Assembly: GCA_009760855.2 (NCBI GenBank)
Contig: WPIO01000089.1
Location: forward strand, 399,001-463,000
Direction: 5' to 3'
From: Cristatella mucedo
Taxonomy: Eukaryota > Bryozoa > Phylactolaemata > Cristatellidae
Length of the DNA: 64,000 nucleotides
The position numbers and the translations under genes are program-made. Of this stretch, positions 25,801 to 37,199 are shown one piece after another. Each line of letters starts with the position of its first letter. Position 1 is the first letter of the stretch. Below the pieces are notes generated by a model. That model searched no databases, was not told the DNA's origin, and saw nothing but the letters and a program-made list of their open reading frames with translations.

Positions 25801-28793
25801 GCGCGTGATGCCGGATAAAGGAAAGACCCGGGCTACGAACTGAAAAGCACTACCGAGTCACGAAGCAATGGAGATTAGATGTACCCCGCTGCGGTGCTGA
25901 ACAGCCATATCCGGATTACGCACACGCGTACGCAAATGTTAACGCACGCACACGATCGCGCGTGCGCGCACGTACGCACACGGTTCACGGCAGCTCTGCT
26001 TACATGTAGTCTGAGCGACTATGTAGACTGTAGCGGCATTACGGTTGAGAGTCTGGCTCATTCCTTGGGGATCCAGCTCTACTAATTGCATAAATTCCCA
26101 GCACCCTCTTCAATTTCGCTAGCACGTGACGTGAGCGCTTGGCTGAGCTTGAATACAACCAAGCATTAGCACCGAGTCGTAAGCAAATATAAATAGCGAA
26201 AAACTTGAAGGAATTTTTTATCGTGAGACCATACCACTTTTATCTTCGTTTAAAACCAGACGCATTTTTTAATACGCTCGCTTGTCTTATCGCACTGCTA
26301 ATCGATTTTTACGCGGAATATGCTCAAATGCTGTTTGGACGTACCGCAGTAAGTACAGAGGTTCGCAGGTAATTCCAGAGGCAAGTGGCAAAGTGTACAA
26401 AGCAGAGGCTGCCTGATTTGGATATGGAATAGTAAACGAAGCACCGGACACATGAGAGCTATCGTGTGCCTACAATATGCACAGTGCGTCGGTAATTAAA
26501 AGATTTCAGCCATTCCGCTGCACTTTGGTTAATTGACTAGCCACGATTAAAAGAACTAGTGCGGTTGCCTCCTAATGACATCCTTCTCGGTCATGATATT
26601 ATCAATTTTTGAAAGAATCCTTGATTTAACTCCGGCGACTTACGTCACTTAAGAAGACTTGGCGGATGTGATTTTGGGAAAGAAATGTAGACTTCCTCCG
26701 GTTGAGAGCAAAAGTGCACGGCAGCCTGCAAGACTCTGCAACGCCCTCTTAACCCTTGAGGTCATCCGAGAGGTCACAGTTTTCAAGGAGGCGTGAGTGA
26801 GCGTGGTCGCCTGCTCGGGTTTCGCTGGGCTAATTAAAGTATGTAAACTCTCATTTACTGTAATTTGTGAGGAGAGTACCAAAGAGGTTTATTTAGAAAT
26901 AAAATACGCGGCCATCTATTTCCTAGTAGACTTCTAACTTTAACGACCGGCCGGTGCTCTAAAGCTTAGCATTACGAAAAAAGCCTCGACCGAATTTACT
27001 TGATCATCTAACGGAAGCACCATCTGACTTCTGCCTTATTTTGCCGCTGCCGTAACATCCTGTAGCTGCTATATCCTGTCGCTTATACCAAAATTCTGCA
27101 AACTACAAGCATGCTAAATCGAAACGGGAGCCCCTCGCAATTGACAGTACCGCTTATTAGAATCGTGTGCTAGCGGTTCGAGCATTGGGAGTTAGGAGAC
27201 AGCTATAGTGCCTGTATATTTGCTACAGTAAAAATGAGACAGCTGGTAGAAGCTAATCACTGACCGCATTGGTAAAATGAAAGGGAAATATTTTTTCTAA
27301 CTGACCTGCGGCTACCTGGATGCGGATGGCTTAAACACTGGTATTCTGCCTGGGTGCTTCGCAGCAGCCTAAGATACGAAATGGAATACGGTGAGTCGAC
27401 GTCTACCTTCTGCATATCTGCATGTATTGGTAGATACCATCAGGCTAGCCTACTTCAACTCCCACTATCCTACCGAGTAAGAGGAAGCGCGTTCGTGTGC
27501 TCTGACATATGACCTTGACATACGTCTGCTTTGTTGAGCGGTAGCAAGCGCATAAAGCCTTAAATCCGTATGCAGCGCTTGGTCAAGCGCTGAAATTCTC
27601 GCAGTGGAACCGCCGCGAATGTTAGCGAAGAGCAACCGCTGCCATCTATGGTCTTCGCGACTGCGAATATAATTTAAACTAGCTGCAGGCGTAACACTTG
27701 GCCATCTCTGAGAGGTATCAGCCTCTTTGCCATCTAGCGACTTGCCGCATATGACCTGCTAAGTTTATGCTAATTTATGGTAATCGTCACGCGCGCCTCC
27801 GCGGCTGTCAAACGCGCTAGGTGCGTAATACTGCACCACGAGCCGCGTCTGTAGCGGTTAAGTGTCCACGCTGCGAGGACCGCAAGGACCGTTATCATGC
27901 AAAGTTTTTTGACTGACAGTCGAATGCGTTGGCGAGCACGTTTTCAGGCCAGTGAAATGCGAAATGGTAAGCAGTCAGAGGAATTTAATCAGATTACTAG
28001 CTTGTATGGTCGCCGTCCCACTCCTAAACCTACTCGGAATCTATTGAAGGATTCTTCGAGCGAATGTAAAGAAGACCGGCAATGGCTGCACGCTCACCCC
28101 ACTCACCTTTGAGAGGGCAATATTTGGGAACTTCTCCCAAGCCAAGTACTCGCCTTCGCCGAGTTTCCCTTCGAGCTGGCCCTTGAGAATTCTCGCCGCT
28201 ACAAGCATGCAGTAAGGTCACTCTAGAAGCCACTACAAGCGTCGACGGGCGTGCGAAGAATCGCGACGAATGTGAACGTGCGACCATCTGCGGTCAAAGC
28301 GAGGCAGCGTGATGCGCTCACACCCCGAAACCCAATCCCAGGCGCAGCGTTCGTTTCAAGCAATGCGAAGCATCGGCAATTGGTGTATGTTTCCCCGACA
28401 CTTAACGGCCAGGCGATCGGCTTGCGAATGCAGCGGACGGCACTCAAGCGTCAGTTGATCCACGAACCTGTGGACGTTGAGACCCCCATGCCATCGCCGA
28501 TTACCAGAATAAGGTTTTTCGCCACTTTTGTGTTCGGTACCCTCTTGAGGATGGAGTCCATGGCGTCGCTGGCAAGTTCGTTCCAGTACTCGGGCACTTC
28601 AAAGCAGTGGCGTCTAATTGTCAGCGTGAGGCGAGGGAAGCAGCTGGTACAGACAGAATGTGCCAAGTAAAAGCAGAGTGCTTAATGCCTGAGGTCTCCC
28701 TTTAATAAGAATACTAATAATAATTCATGTGTATCTGCACCGTGGCTGCAAGAGAATCAGTAACCAAGAGTGAGTGACACAGGCGGTACCACG

Positions 28794-28827
<34 letters not shown>

Positions 28828-30762
28828 CACGCAGATGCAAACAGGTGGAGTTTTTTAGGCCGGCATGCAAATCAGACGAGAAGGCATTCATGGCCACTTT
28901 TCAGTGTAATATTTAGGTGGTAAAATGCACTTAATTATTCACGTGCACGTACGCAAATCAGCCTAGAACACCAAAAACTAGTGGGCTATGGTGAAGTGAA
29001 AGTGGACAGGAGCAGACATGCTATTGGGCGAGACCTAAACGGTATTCTTGTTAGGCAGACTCTGATTTTGTCGATGCTCCTTTGCTCTGTAAGTAGGTCG
29101 ACTTGAACGTCGAGGGAATATGCTCAAACAATGACAAGTTTTTTTGGAATAGTACGCACAAATTACGGACAGAAGTCACGGAAGTGATTCATAGATTAAA
29201 CCAATCTCGAGGGTGATGTCATCCAACTTTTAATTAAGTTTACCCATGACTATAACGTAGGTCTTATCATCGTCAAGCTTAAAAGGAAGCGAGTGGCTAC
29301 CAGAGTGCTAATGTCGTGTCGATGCAGGCCACGTCGCCAAGGAGGGTAAGCGAGTCGGATGAGGAGCTTTGAAGGATCTTTGAAGGATCTTTGAGGGATC
29401 TGTGAAAGATCTTTGAAGGATCTTTGAAGGATCTTTGAAGGATCTTTGAGGGATCTTTGAAGGATCTCTGAAGGATCTTTGAGGATCTTTGAAGGATCTT
29501 TGAAGGATCTTTGAGGATCTTTGAAGGAGCTTTGAAGGAGCTTTGAAGGATCTTTGAAGGATCTTTGAGGATCTTTGAAGGATCTTTGAAGGATCGAAGG
29601 AGAGCGTAGAGTTTGAGCTCGTCGTCGTAGACAGAAAAGCCGAGATTGCGTTTGGCGATGTTTTGCAATGACAGCGAGTTGCGTAGATAGTGAAAAGAAG
29701 AGGACACAGGACCGATCCCTGAGGTAACTGGACTGCAAGGGCTCCTCCCCCCCCCGGATGTCCGCCGGCGGCCATTTGCATTTTCTCATTGACATCTCTC
29801 ACCCTTCAGACCCAGCCCAGTCTAGCGCTGCGGCAGTAACACCCATGCGTGTAGAGAAGCACGGACTATGGCGAAGCCAGAGGGCATGGTGTGTGGAAAG
29901 GCGTGGGACGAGGAGCTGTGACTACCTCAGGCGAAGCGAGGCACCCCTTCCGCGGCAGGGGGGGAAGGCTGGGGGGGCAGCGGTGGGGGGGGGACGTAAC
30001 TCCTACTGAGAACTATCATTATATAAAGCGAACGTATATTTTCCCTGGGTGTATTAGATGCGGATTGTATTGACGAAGAATGCGCGAGAATCAACTGCAT
30101 CGCCATCGCTCTCGTGGATAAGTTTCATTAATACTTTGCAGGTCCGGCGACGCTGGCGATGCACTACTTTTCGGCCTTCCTGAGAAAAAATCGCTGGCCG
30201 CAGCAGCAGCTCGGAAGTGGAGCGGGGCCGCTATGTCGATCCCACGAGCTACCGTATGCAACGCAGAATGACTTTTCGAAGAGACCTGTGGCATCTGGGG
30301 ACCTCAGATGCAATCCCTGAACGCTTATAGAAGCTCGCAAGCCACAGAGGCCGATCGAAATAATATCCGAAAAGCCTTCGCATGCTCAAAATCATTCTCA
30401 TAATTAGGCGAACTCGGACAAGGCAAGCTCATTTATCAGCGGGACCCTGAATGATTAATCCAGATATGAAGATTATATTTATAATTATACCGATAGTATA
30501 TTATAAAATCACTAAATTATGCATTACACATTTGATTAAATTATAATTTATAATTAAATTATATATGCTAAATTTAAATTAAAAGTTGTTAAATTAAAAA
30601 ATATTAGTAATAAATTACATAGATAATTTAATAATTAATCCCAGTTACGCGGCATTAGAATGGTGACACGTCAACAGGTCTACTAATGCGATTACAATCA
30701 TTAAAAATAAAACCGGAGAACTAATCATTTCAATGAAATAAAAGTAACATACATTGACATAT

Positions 30763-30808
<46 letters not shown>

Positions 30809-31647
30809 CATATATATATACCTCATATATATATATATATATATATATATAGATATATAAATAAGTTGTTTTAACGAGTATAACACCATTGTGCATACAA
30901 ACACGGTTTACCTCTTCACTTACACTTTAATCTGGACTGCAGATCACCCGTAAAAATAACCTGTACTCCAGGTCCACGAGAGAGACTGTACTGTATATAC
31001 AAATGAATATGCGCAGTATCCAATATTTTATATCCTGAATGACGAATATCAAGCACTATCGTATTGTTGGGAATGCGTGATAGTGGCTACCAAGCTAAAG
31101 TCCGACGCCGCAAACATAGCGGGCGTATCTGGTGCCAGTCTTTGTAAGTGCACGGCCCATGGTGAAGCTGACGCCTCGAATCACGTCCGAATACAGAACC
31201 GATAGAAGCAGCTATGCCTACGGTAGCAGAGCAAGCCAGCAATAAGGAGTCTCCATACCTTAAAATGGCAAGTCAGCGGTGTAAACGTAGAACCGTCAGT
31301 TCCAAAACCGCAGAGAGGCATGTGTGTACAGCTCCAGTTGTAGCCCGCGCATTTTGCTAGTTCAAAGCCAATGGTACGGCTACAGCTGACAAACTATCTC
31401 ACCTTTTTATCCTAACGTCTAAACCACATATTATGAAATATCTGGTTCCTCAGACGTTATAATTCAGAAACTCATAACAATCTTTAGCGCTTTGTATTCC
31501 GACCGCCTTGGATTGCACATACCGCCAGTGTGCCTAAGATTACTTACGCCAAGGGCCGGGTGGTTCATCGGCGCCGGAGGGTGCCGGCATTGCCGGCGCG
31601 ACATGGACAAGTAGCAAAGCCGCGGTGACGAAGTACCTCACCGCCAT
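10836..31647 (-). CDS. ALPL: Alkaline phosphatase, tissue-nonspecific type, GPI-anchored; complete, 10 exons
   Basis: This is a secretory-pathway zinc/magnesium phosphomonoesterase held on the outer cell surface. Exons (minus strand): 31647-31548, 28596-28468, 28198-28107, 25691-25508, 24322-24150, 22746-22642, 18942-18705, 18621-18430, 14374-14243, 11158-10836. Lengths sum to 1668 nt (555 codons plus stop), every phase matches and every intron is GT-AG. Features: signal peptide at residues 1-20 (MAVRYFVTAALLLVHVAPA); LVIGDGMGVST (metal Asp, exon 2); nucleophile Ser118 in DSAGAATA (exon 4); THASPA and FRDW (exon 5); VMGGGR (exon 6); LLGLFEP (exon 7); GGRIDHGHH and SADHSH (exon 8); LVYGNGPGH (exon 9); HGGED and MTYAACIG (exon 10). 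The end is a Ser/Thr/Pro/Asn-rich stretch and a hydrophobic tail ending SLFVLGSSWLY, a GPI-attachment signal. All metal and phosphate ligands I know for the family are present. The least certain boundary is the exon 2 acceptor (28596), chosen by phase. Confidence 0.95.
11325..11350. repeat. 26-bp perfect palindrome
   Basis: CATAACTGCACTG is followed directly by its exact reverse complement, with no spacer. It lies in the last intron of the alkaline phosphatase gene, about 170 bp upstream of the final exon's acceptor. Confidence 0.95.
11591..11726. repeat. 29-bp degenerate minisatellite
   Basis: Four full units (11611-11639, 11640-11668, 11669-11697, 11698-11726) plus partial flanking units, each exactly 29 bp. 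They share a pattern of repeated gagttcgc words ending in ggttga. It sits in the last intron of the alkaline phosphatase gene. Confidence 0.85.
12410..12960 (-). mobile_element. LINE-B 3' portion
   Basis: On the minus strand, HGLAPSYLAEKLHQFQPLRA and ENKLAVPFLRLKAVGDRS match the block after the reverse transcriptase core in CR1/L2-like elements, but differ clearly from LINE-A. The 3' tail ends in ATTAC-type repeats instead of ATT. Related copies are at 42330-42685 (plus) and 55376-56020 (minus, split). It lies in the last intron of the alkaline phosphatase gene, same strand. Confidence 0.75.
14660..14710. repeat. (AT)n microsatellite
   Basis: AT dinucleotides with short interruptions, between alkaline phosphatase exons 9 and 8. 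Confidence 0.9.
14740..15620 (+). mobile_element. Highly degenerate LINE-A copy
   Basis: DWLKLNDDETK (about 14790-14825) matches the KLNDDKT block of LINE-A. Later fragments match the VQNSAARLVCR block (near 15150) and the LKSFGDxAFS block (near 15390). Many frameshifts and stops. It lies in the intron between alkaline phosphatase exons 9 and 8, opposite strand. No clear tail is seen. Confidence 0.6.
16313..16436 (-). mobile_element. SINE-A copy
   Basis: On the minus strand: head TGGTTTGGTCTAGCGGTTAA, ggtgctcgccccgaccaagg, B-box-like GGCTCGAGCCCCG, then the LINE-A-like tail with hairpin and cgctatattaatgaatta. One of the two best-preserved copies. It lies in the alkaline phosphatase gene's intron between exons 9 and 8. 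Confidence 0.85.
20165..20335 (-). mobile_element. SINE-B copy with tRNA-like promoter
   Basis: On the minus strand it begins near GGGTCTTAGTCCAGGGGCGA, has a perfect B box GGTTCGAGTCC, then atcctttattgactactgca and a tail ending near tataaaatgagg. It lies between alkaline phosphatase exons 7 and 6, directly before the LINE-A copy at 20385. Confidence 0.8.
20385..21570 (+). mobile_element. LINE-A copy, broken reverse transcriptase to tail
   Basis: Frameshifted fragments run in order: TIDHDAL, then LANVITKHNLGFQLYAMTYS (the equivalent of the FYADDTQ catalytic box, with the aspartates lost), LLQFSDDKTDSLVMAKSSV, the CR-rich block at 20940-21060, YLKSLGD, and a degraded tail with aagttctctaaaggcgc and ATT repeats. 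It sits in an alkaline phosphatase intron in the opposite orientation. Confidence 0.85.
21880..22105 (-). mobile_element. LINE reverse transcriptase C-terminal relic
   Basis: On the minus strand NYLPSVVVTSPAPKAFKYQL matches the NSLPxxVxTSPDLTTFKxxLK motif at the end of the LINE-A protein. No tail is visible. Confidence 0.5.
25195..25260 (+). mobile_element. LINE-A tail relic
   Basis: The words tgtaaagcaca, ggagatttagttctctta and gggtgtta are in the order of the LINE-A tail, followed by an AT-rich run. Degraded. An (ATT)n run lies upstream at 25080-25102. Confidence 0.5.
25330..25480 (-). mobile_element. LINE reverse transcriptase C-terminal relic
   Basis: On the minus strand SAVPLTKLKSFGDSVSPVSP matches the LPIPRTDLKSFGDRAFS block of LINE-A. 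It lies 30 bp downstream of alkaline phosphatase exon 4. Confidence 0.6.
25692..28106. other. Alkaline phosphatase intron between exons 4 and 3, no element recognised
   Basis: This 2.4-kb intron has no recognisable mobile element or conserved frame. Short frames such as those at 25879-26085 and 26649-26882 resemble nothing I know. Confidence 0.4.
28797..28827. repeat. (GA)n microsatellite
   Basis: About 31 bp of uninterrupted AG dinucleotides in the first alkaline phosphatase intron. Confidence 0.95.
29365..29600. repeat. 11-bp minisatellite (GAAGGATCTTT)n
   Basis: About 21 units of GAAGGATCTTT, with 10-bp (GAGGATCTTT) and point-variant units. Because 11 is not a multiple of 3, all three minus frames stay open and read variants of RSFKDPSKILQ. 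It is in the first alkaline phosphatase intron and continues directly into the LINE relic at 29590-29745. Confidence 0.95.
29590..29745 (-). mobile_element. LINE reverse transcriptase core relic joined to the minisatellite
   Basis: On the minus strand LPQGSVLCPLLFTIY, then HNAISAF-like and a frameshifted catalytic-box region, then LSFDPSK. This matches [16 protein letters not shown] to CFDPSQP in the LINE-A copy at 57060-57240. Homology stops at FDPS, exactly where the 11-bp array starts. Confidence 0.7.
30765..30859. repeat. (TA)n microsatellite
   Basis: TA dinucleotides with two ACCTC interruptions, in the first alkaline phosphatase intron. Confidence 0.95.
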
Positions 31648-32365
31648 GCCTCGTGCCCAGACTCAGTCCTGCTCAGCTTCCAAACTGCGGCGTGTTTTAA
31701 GGCAAAACGCCTTCACTGATTGCGCAGGCTTATCGCTTCTTTATTAGCGACAAGATAATGCACGATAATCACGCAGCAACTGCAACTTTCTAATTCTAGT
31801 TCGTCAGTGAATATAGAGCAATAGACGTCCTCTGTAGGAGCGTCTGCAATGCTTTTGGCAGTGCTTTTCTCTGCCTGTTTCCCGTTCGCGGTGGGAGAGA
31901 GGGTTTTGCTAAAAACCCGCGCGGGCAATCCTCGCGAATGGGCAGTGGACGAAACGGGGCATTTCTTGATGACTAAGTGCCTTATCTGGAGCTGCCAAGG
32001 TCCCGCGAAAGCACACGTCATTTGCGACCCGTTAATTGGTTCCCAAAAAGGCGGTGCCTGGTGAGCCGGGCTCCTATAGTGAACTCAGGAGCGTGCCGTG
32101 CAGCGTGGCAGTAGCTCATCACGCCCCAGCGATGGCGCCGAGCGTCCTGAGTACAAAGTTCAATGTCTGAGTTAGGTGATTGAAGCGCAGCAAGAGAAAT
32201 GTAAACTGACAGATGGATCGGACAGTAGTGGTTTTCCGATCCATCTGCTAAGCGTTTACATCAAGGCCGATATTCGCAGTTCAACCCTAGCGGCCAAGAA
32301 GGATCATTCAAGCATTTAAGGAAAAAACCACGTAGGCAGTAGGCGGTGGGCAATAGTAATCTATC
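31648..32365. promoter_or_regulatory. Alkaline phosphatase upstream region
   Basis: This is the region upstream of the alkaline phosphatase start codon, read on the minus strand. A CTTAAAAC stretch about 45 bp upstream of the ATG is a weak TATA-like candidate. No firm promoter element is identified. Confidence 0.3.
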
Positions 32366-32369
32366 TGGA

Positions 32370-32510
32370 TCTTGAGCTAGGGACACGGTGCTCGTACATC
32401 ACTACTCGGGTCGCTGGTTCAAGTTCTGCTGCAGGTAATTGTTTATTGCCCTCTGCAAGCAGGAGCCATAGTCGCTAATGTTGTTCTGTCGCTGCATAAA
32501 CTAGGCTGTT
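32370..32510 (+). mobile_element. SINE-B copy
   Basis: Head with cacggtgctcgtacatcact, B-box-like GGTTCAAGTTC, then gtttattgccctctgcaagc and cagctgcataaac-like end matching the SINE-B body. The head is degraded. Confidence 0.65.
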
Positions 32511-33882
32511 AAATCAGCTGACCTTTTTTACTCGCAGAATATATGTAACGAAGACCCCATAATAATAGGAGCAATGATATAAGTACATTTATAAAGCGCC
32601 CTCAGATTATCAACAGAACTGTATGCTTTTTGATCCTAGGTTCTACGGCTGTATCAACTTGAATAGTATGTCGGTTGGTAGGGCTAATGCGCGCTGAAAA
32701 GAAGCGATTGGAAGTTCTGGGAGCTTCTAGTATGCAGACCGAAGTGGTCAGCTCCTATAAGTCGTACTAGAACTTGCAGCCTTTCACTTGCTTTGCCATT
32801 ACCAGCACACTGACCGCTGTTGGCACACTCCCGATGCACACATCCAGGGCAGTTTATTGTGACTGCGACTGCTGCTTGGAGTCAGGCTTTCAGCCTAGCG
32901 TCATTTACTAGCAGATCGCTAGTTTTCTTGACGGCTAATTCACAAAAAGTGGGATGTAATGAGTAAACAAATACTAAAGTGAACGCAGGGCATCAGCTGC
33001 ACCGCAAACATTCGCTGGTCAAGCTCGCCATCTTTCTCGTCATCGTCGCCATGGCTTTCTGCCATAGCGGTCGTCCTTGTCATACGAGGGAGCGCTTGAG
33101 CGCTTGTACTGCTACTAATAGGGAGTCAAACTCAGGCTTCGCCGATCTCCGCCTCGACTGACACTGCGTTGATGGTTTATTGATTATTCTACAGAGATAC
33201 GTTGTCTTCGAAGCAACCTGCATGACACGGCACTGCACGGCTGCGCGTTAATCATTCCTAAGATGACGACCGGACATCAACTCTTTGAACTCAGCGATGC
33301 AGCAAACTTGTGTTCCGCCGCTTACATCACGTCAATCTTAAAACTGATCAGCGAAATCTTCTGTATTAGGCATCACGTGCACCACCTTATAGCCTATATA
33401 GGGTTAATGGCAGTGAAATTCACCTCCAATAACTCATTCCCTTAGCCTGGTAGCATACCTTCACACATACATGCGCCTACAGGTCAAAGGGGAGAGACAG
33501 AAAATATTTGCACAGTAGCCGCTGGGATTGAACTGTCCTATTCGTGTTCTTCCACGGGCTGCAAACGCTCCTCATGTGTCGAAAGAACTGGATTAGACGT
33601 CACTCGAGATGAGATAATGACAATTGAAATGGTCGGGCTGCTGTTTGCACACTGCAATATCTGTGTGCTTGCACGGCTTCTTGCGGTGTCGCTTACGCCC
33701 ATTTCTTTGATAGGGTCACGCTAGCGAGCGAGCTAGACCGCGTACGCATGTCAATGCATGTCCGGCTCACATCGTTACGAGCGACGCTGTCGAGAAGGCG
33801 TCCATTCGACCAGACAAGCGCGGCGGCCCTGCCAGCGCTTCAGCAGGCAGTCCACGGTAATCTCGTCTACCGATCGGCCAAG

Positions 33883-34004
33883 CTATGATTTATTGCCTCC
33901 AAAAATGTTCGTGTCAATATCGGCAGTAAAGCAGGTCCCATCTTCTAAACCCTCGGTGACGATACGCTGCACACGGTTTCCAAGCAAGCTGAGAGTATCC
34001 ACGC
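33883..34004 (-). other. Unassigned minus-strand coding-like block
   Basis: After a possible acceptor (ttccgcag before 34004) the frame reads VDTLSLLGNRVQRIV, then TEGLEDGTCFTADIDTNIFG and a stop (33883-33885). Its composition looks protein-like, but I cannot name a family. It could be a terminal exon or a transposon relic. Confidence 0.25.
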
Positions 34005-35414
34005 CTGCGGAAGTTCGCGGCGTCGTAGGCAGTTGGAATCATTTGCAGTCCTCCCCACGCGCGATTACAAGTGATTCTTTAGCTTAACCACTAAAATATA
34101 TCCCATAATTTAGCACTCTTTCTGGTTAAGCAATACACCTATATCAAATACAAGTTATCGAGGGATTCCCTACGCGTACCGTTTTGTTTTACGGAGTTCA
34201 TTTGTTGGGCCCACGGAAGCAGTTGACTCCAGCTCCCTAGCTGCCTTTCTAGGTAATCTCAGGAGTAATACATAGTGGTTATTGCATAAAAAGATTGCGA
34301 GAAACCTTGGCGCGTAGAAATAATGTAGAATTTGAGCAGGCTCCTCCGAGCAACTGCCCTACTCACAAAAATCACTGCGCACCTATTTAATTCAGCTTCA
34401 GCCCCCTCCAAAAAGAAAGGAGATAAAGAAGAAAAAAGAAGATTGAGGAGCCAATTCCCGTTTCTGGATTTCGCTTGTGTTACAGGACCAAAATAGAGAA
34501 ATTCGTTCAGCTGTCTCAAGCGAAGCGGTGGAGTCAGCATGACCGTGACCTCTGATTTCGAAAGCAGCGATGCGATATCTCATCTGCAAGCGATTCGGTA
34601 GATCGTCCATCCATACTCTGTTCATATCTGTGCTGATATAACATTTTTCCAAATTTTCCCGCCTTGGGATCACCGGATGGCGAAATCATCCGGTGGGATC
34701 ACCGGAAGTTGAGTCCGATTCTCTCAGGACACTAGCTTAATCATTCGCGGTCTAAAAATCTCATTCGCTGTCTAAAAATTAAACAGCATTTCCTCTTGAA
34801 TATGCACGCGAGGATCAGGACTTGCTGAAACTATGTTGAGGGAGTTACGCTACCCTGATCCTGAGTCTGACACCTGCGACAAAAGCCCGACTCTTGCACG
34901 TAGCACTTTCAGAAGACAACATGTTAATCATAAGAATGAGCTTTTTGCAATTGGGCTTTCTTTTTTTTTCAGGGGGCCGTTTAAAATGCTTGCACTTCAT
35001 CTTTTCAAACTATTGCCCCCTTCAGCACTTGAAAGTGCTGCAGGCATGTATTGTAAATGTGGATGTAAATTAGGCTTGCACATAACCTCTACATCTCAGA
35101 TCGTTATGCATGCATTTGCGAAGCATACCCATCAAGAAAGCATATGGTTTTTTTTTTATTTGAGCTTACCACAGACAGGAAATTCTAACGACGTAATCGG
35201 AGTGCTTTTTTTCGACTCTGTTGCAGATTGTGCTGCACATAGAATGCTCTCATGTCACGTACACCTGTGTGTGGCGTTTCAGCAGTCCTGGAGTATGAAA
35301 GTCGTAGTTCACAAGCGAGCTCCCGCGCAACGCGATAGGTCGACGCTCGGCCGAGGACTCAGGTGCTCGCACGTCACGATCCTTGCCGTGGTGTCGCGTC
35401 CTGCAGCTGAGTGT

Positions 35415-35478
35415 GCTTAGTTATCTGCTGCAAGCGGCGGTGATAGTCGCAGAGGCTCTTCTCCACGCTTTGTAAATG
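35415..35478 (+). mobile_element. SINE-B tail fragment
   Basis: tatctgctgcaagcggcggt, then gatagtcgcagaggctctt and ctttgtaaatgag match the SINE-B body of the copy at 54440-54605. The tRNA-like head is missing. Confidence 0.55.
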
Positions 35479-37199
35479 AGATTTTTGAATCAGCATTGAC
35501 GGTTTTTATTTTACTTTGATTTACTGTGTTGCAGGTACTTAGCGGCAGATGACGGTATGGCTCTGCATGGTAAGTTGCATAGCGAGTAAGCGCTGATAAC
35601 CGCTTGGATTTTAAGCTGCCCATTCGAAGGCGGCCAAGTTGCTATCTGTGGGGCGCACAACTTGCGTCTATAATGTAAGGATACGATTAAACAATATAAA
35701 GGATTGATAGCAGCACGAGGCACGCGGATACGAGATCGTATTTAATGAGAAAGATTGCATAACAATTGTATGCAATGTCGGCAGTTAGCAGCTGCTGTAA
35801 GTCAGGGAGTTGTGGTCTGTCAAAGTTCTTTCGCTCGTTACATAGATAAACAAATGCATGTCAGCACAGACTCACTTTTTTATCTTGGGCAGCCATTAAC
35901 TTTTGCATGTTAAAATAAAAAATGTTTAGCGCTCTAGGAGGACGAAATCTCTGTATAGTTGAGTGGATAATGCAAGGACAGCGGCCCAATGATTAGTTAT
36001 TAATGCTTTTTCTGAAGCGGGAGAAAGCAGCTTGGACAGAGTCGAATATGAATGGCCTCAGCCGCGTGTAGGGCAGAGAAAAAAACGCTCCTGACATTCA
36101 CGTTTGTGGTAAACGCTGCAAAGATCGCATCTTTGAAATAAGATAGTAATTTCTTTACCGGAAGAGCAGTCTTTCTTGGGCTTGCATTTTGGCTCTCGAT
36201 GAAAATCACTTTTCACTGAATATTTAGTCTCGTTGGTTAATTATAATTAAATGCGAGTCCTCTAAAGTTAGAATTCTTTTAACGTTTCAATAAATCGCGC
36301 TTGCGTCACTGTCGTCCCACATGTTGGTTGCTCAGTTGGCACATCAAGTTGCCTTCACTTTTCCTGTCTCCTTTAATGGCGATGCTAGTGTGATTCGGTC
36401 CTGCGAATGATTCTTCCCTGTTTTGCAAACACTTTTCAATTGTCTGGACACCAAATGCAAGCCCATTTAATGTGCGAGTACCAGTCAATTGCTAGAGGCG
36501 CCAGTGTATTTGTCGCGCAGTAGAGCATCCAAGCAAAACATTCCGAGGTTTCCGAAATGGATACATCTCTGTAATGCACGCTATAATCTAGGAAACGCCC
36601 GTGTAATAGGATGCCGAGAGAATTCTGACAGCGTTAGTGCGCAATGTTACACGCATATTCGTGTATAATTGGCCTGTGTGAACTCTTTAGGCCTGCCTGT
36701 GAAGAGGAGATCCATTTTGCGATCGCTCAGTTTTAAGACCTAGCGAGTATCAAACAAGCAGATATCGGGGAGATCAGAGCCCGGGCGCTAGTTTTATGAC
36801 GATGGCTACGGCAGAAGTCGGGCCCCTTGAGAAAATTGGTTCGCCATAACTGCATTCTCCATTGAGCCGAGATGCCGGTGAGCGAGTTATAGTTCACTTA
36901 CATCGTCTGCAAAGACTCGTCGCAAGGCTGTGCGATCGTGGTGCGGCAATCTCATCGAAATCGACAATTTGCTTGACTATTGGATCATTATATGCAGTCA
37001 ACAAAGATGATAAAAAGCTGTCGCCCGCTGAGTGCACTGAGCGCCACAAAGTCTGCCACCGGGAGGACCATCGAGATCAATGTCAGCGCAGTGACTGCCG
37101 ACACTCGCAGCAGCCACTCACTGTATGGTGCCGACAAGCAGCCACTCATTGCTTGGCGAGATGCAAGCTATAATTTACACGGCGCGATGAAAACTACGA

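Larger units (their letters stand above)
32520..37190. other. Intergenic stretch, no gene recognised
   Basis: A 4.7-kb region with no identified gene. The longest frame (34833-35420, plus, 195 codons) resembles no family I know. A candidate minus-strand coding block at 33883-34004 is listed separately. A SINE-B tail fragment lies at 35415-35478. Confidence 0.4.

Noticed and set aside
29250-29802. Three overlapping minus-strand proteins of 136-181 residues rich in FKDPSK
   Set aside because: Produced by the 11-bp minisatellite, which is open in every frame.
34833-35420. Longest ordinary frame in the intergenic region, 195 codons
   Set aside because: No recognisable domain, odd composition and no splice partners; treated as chance.
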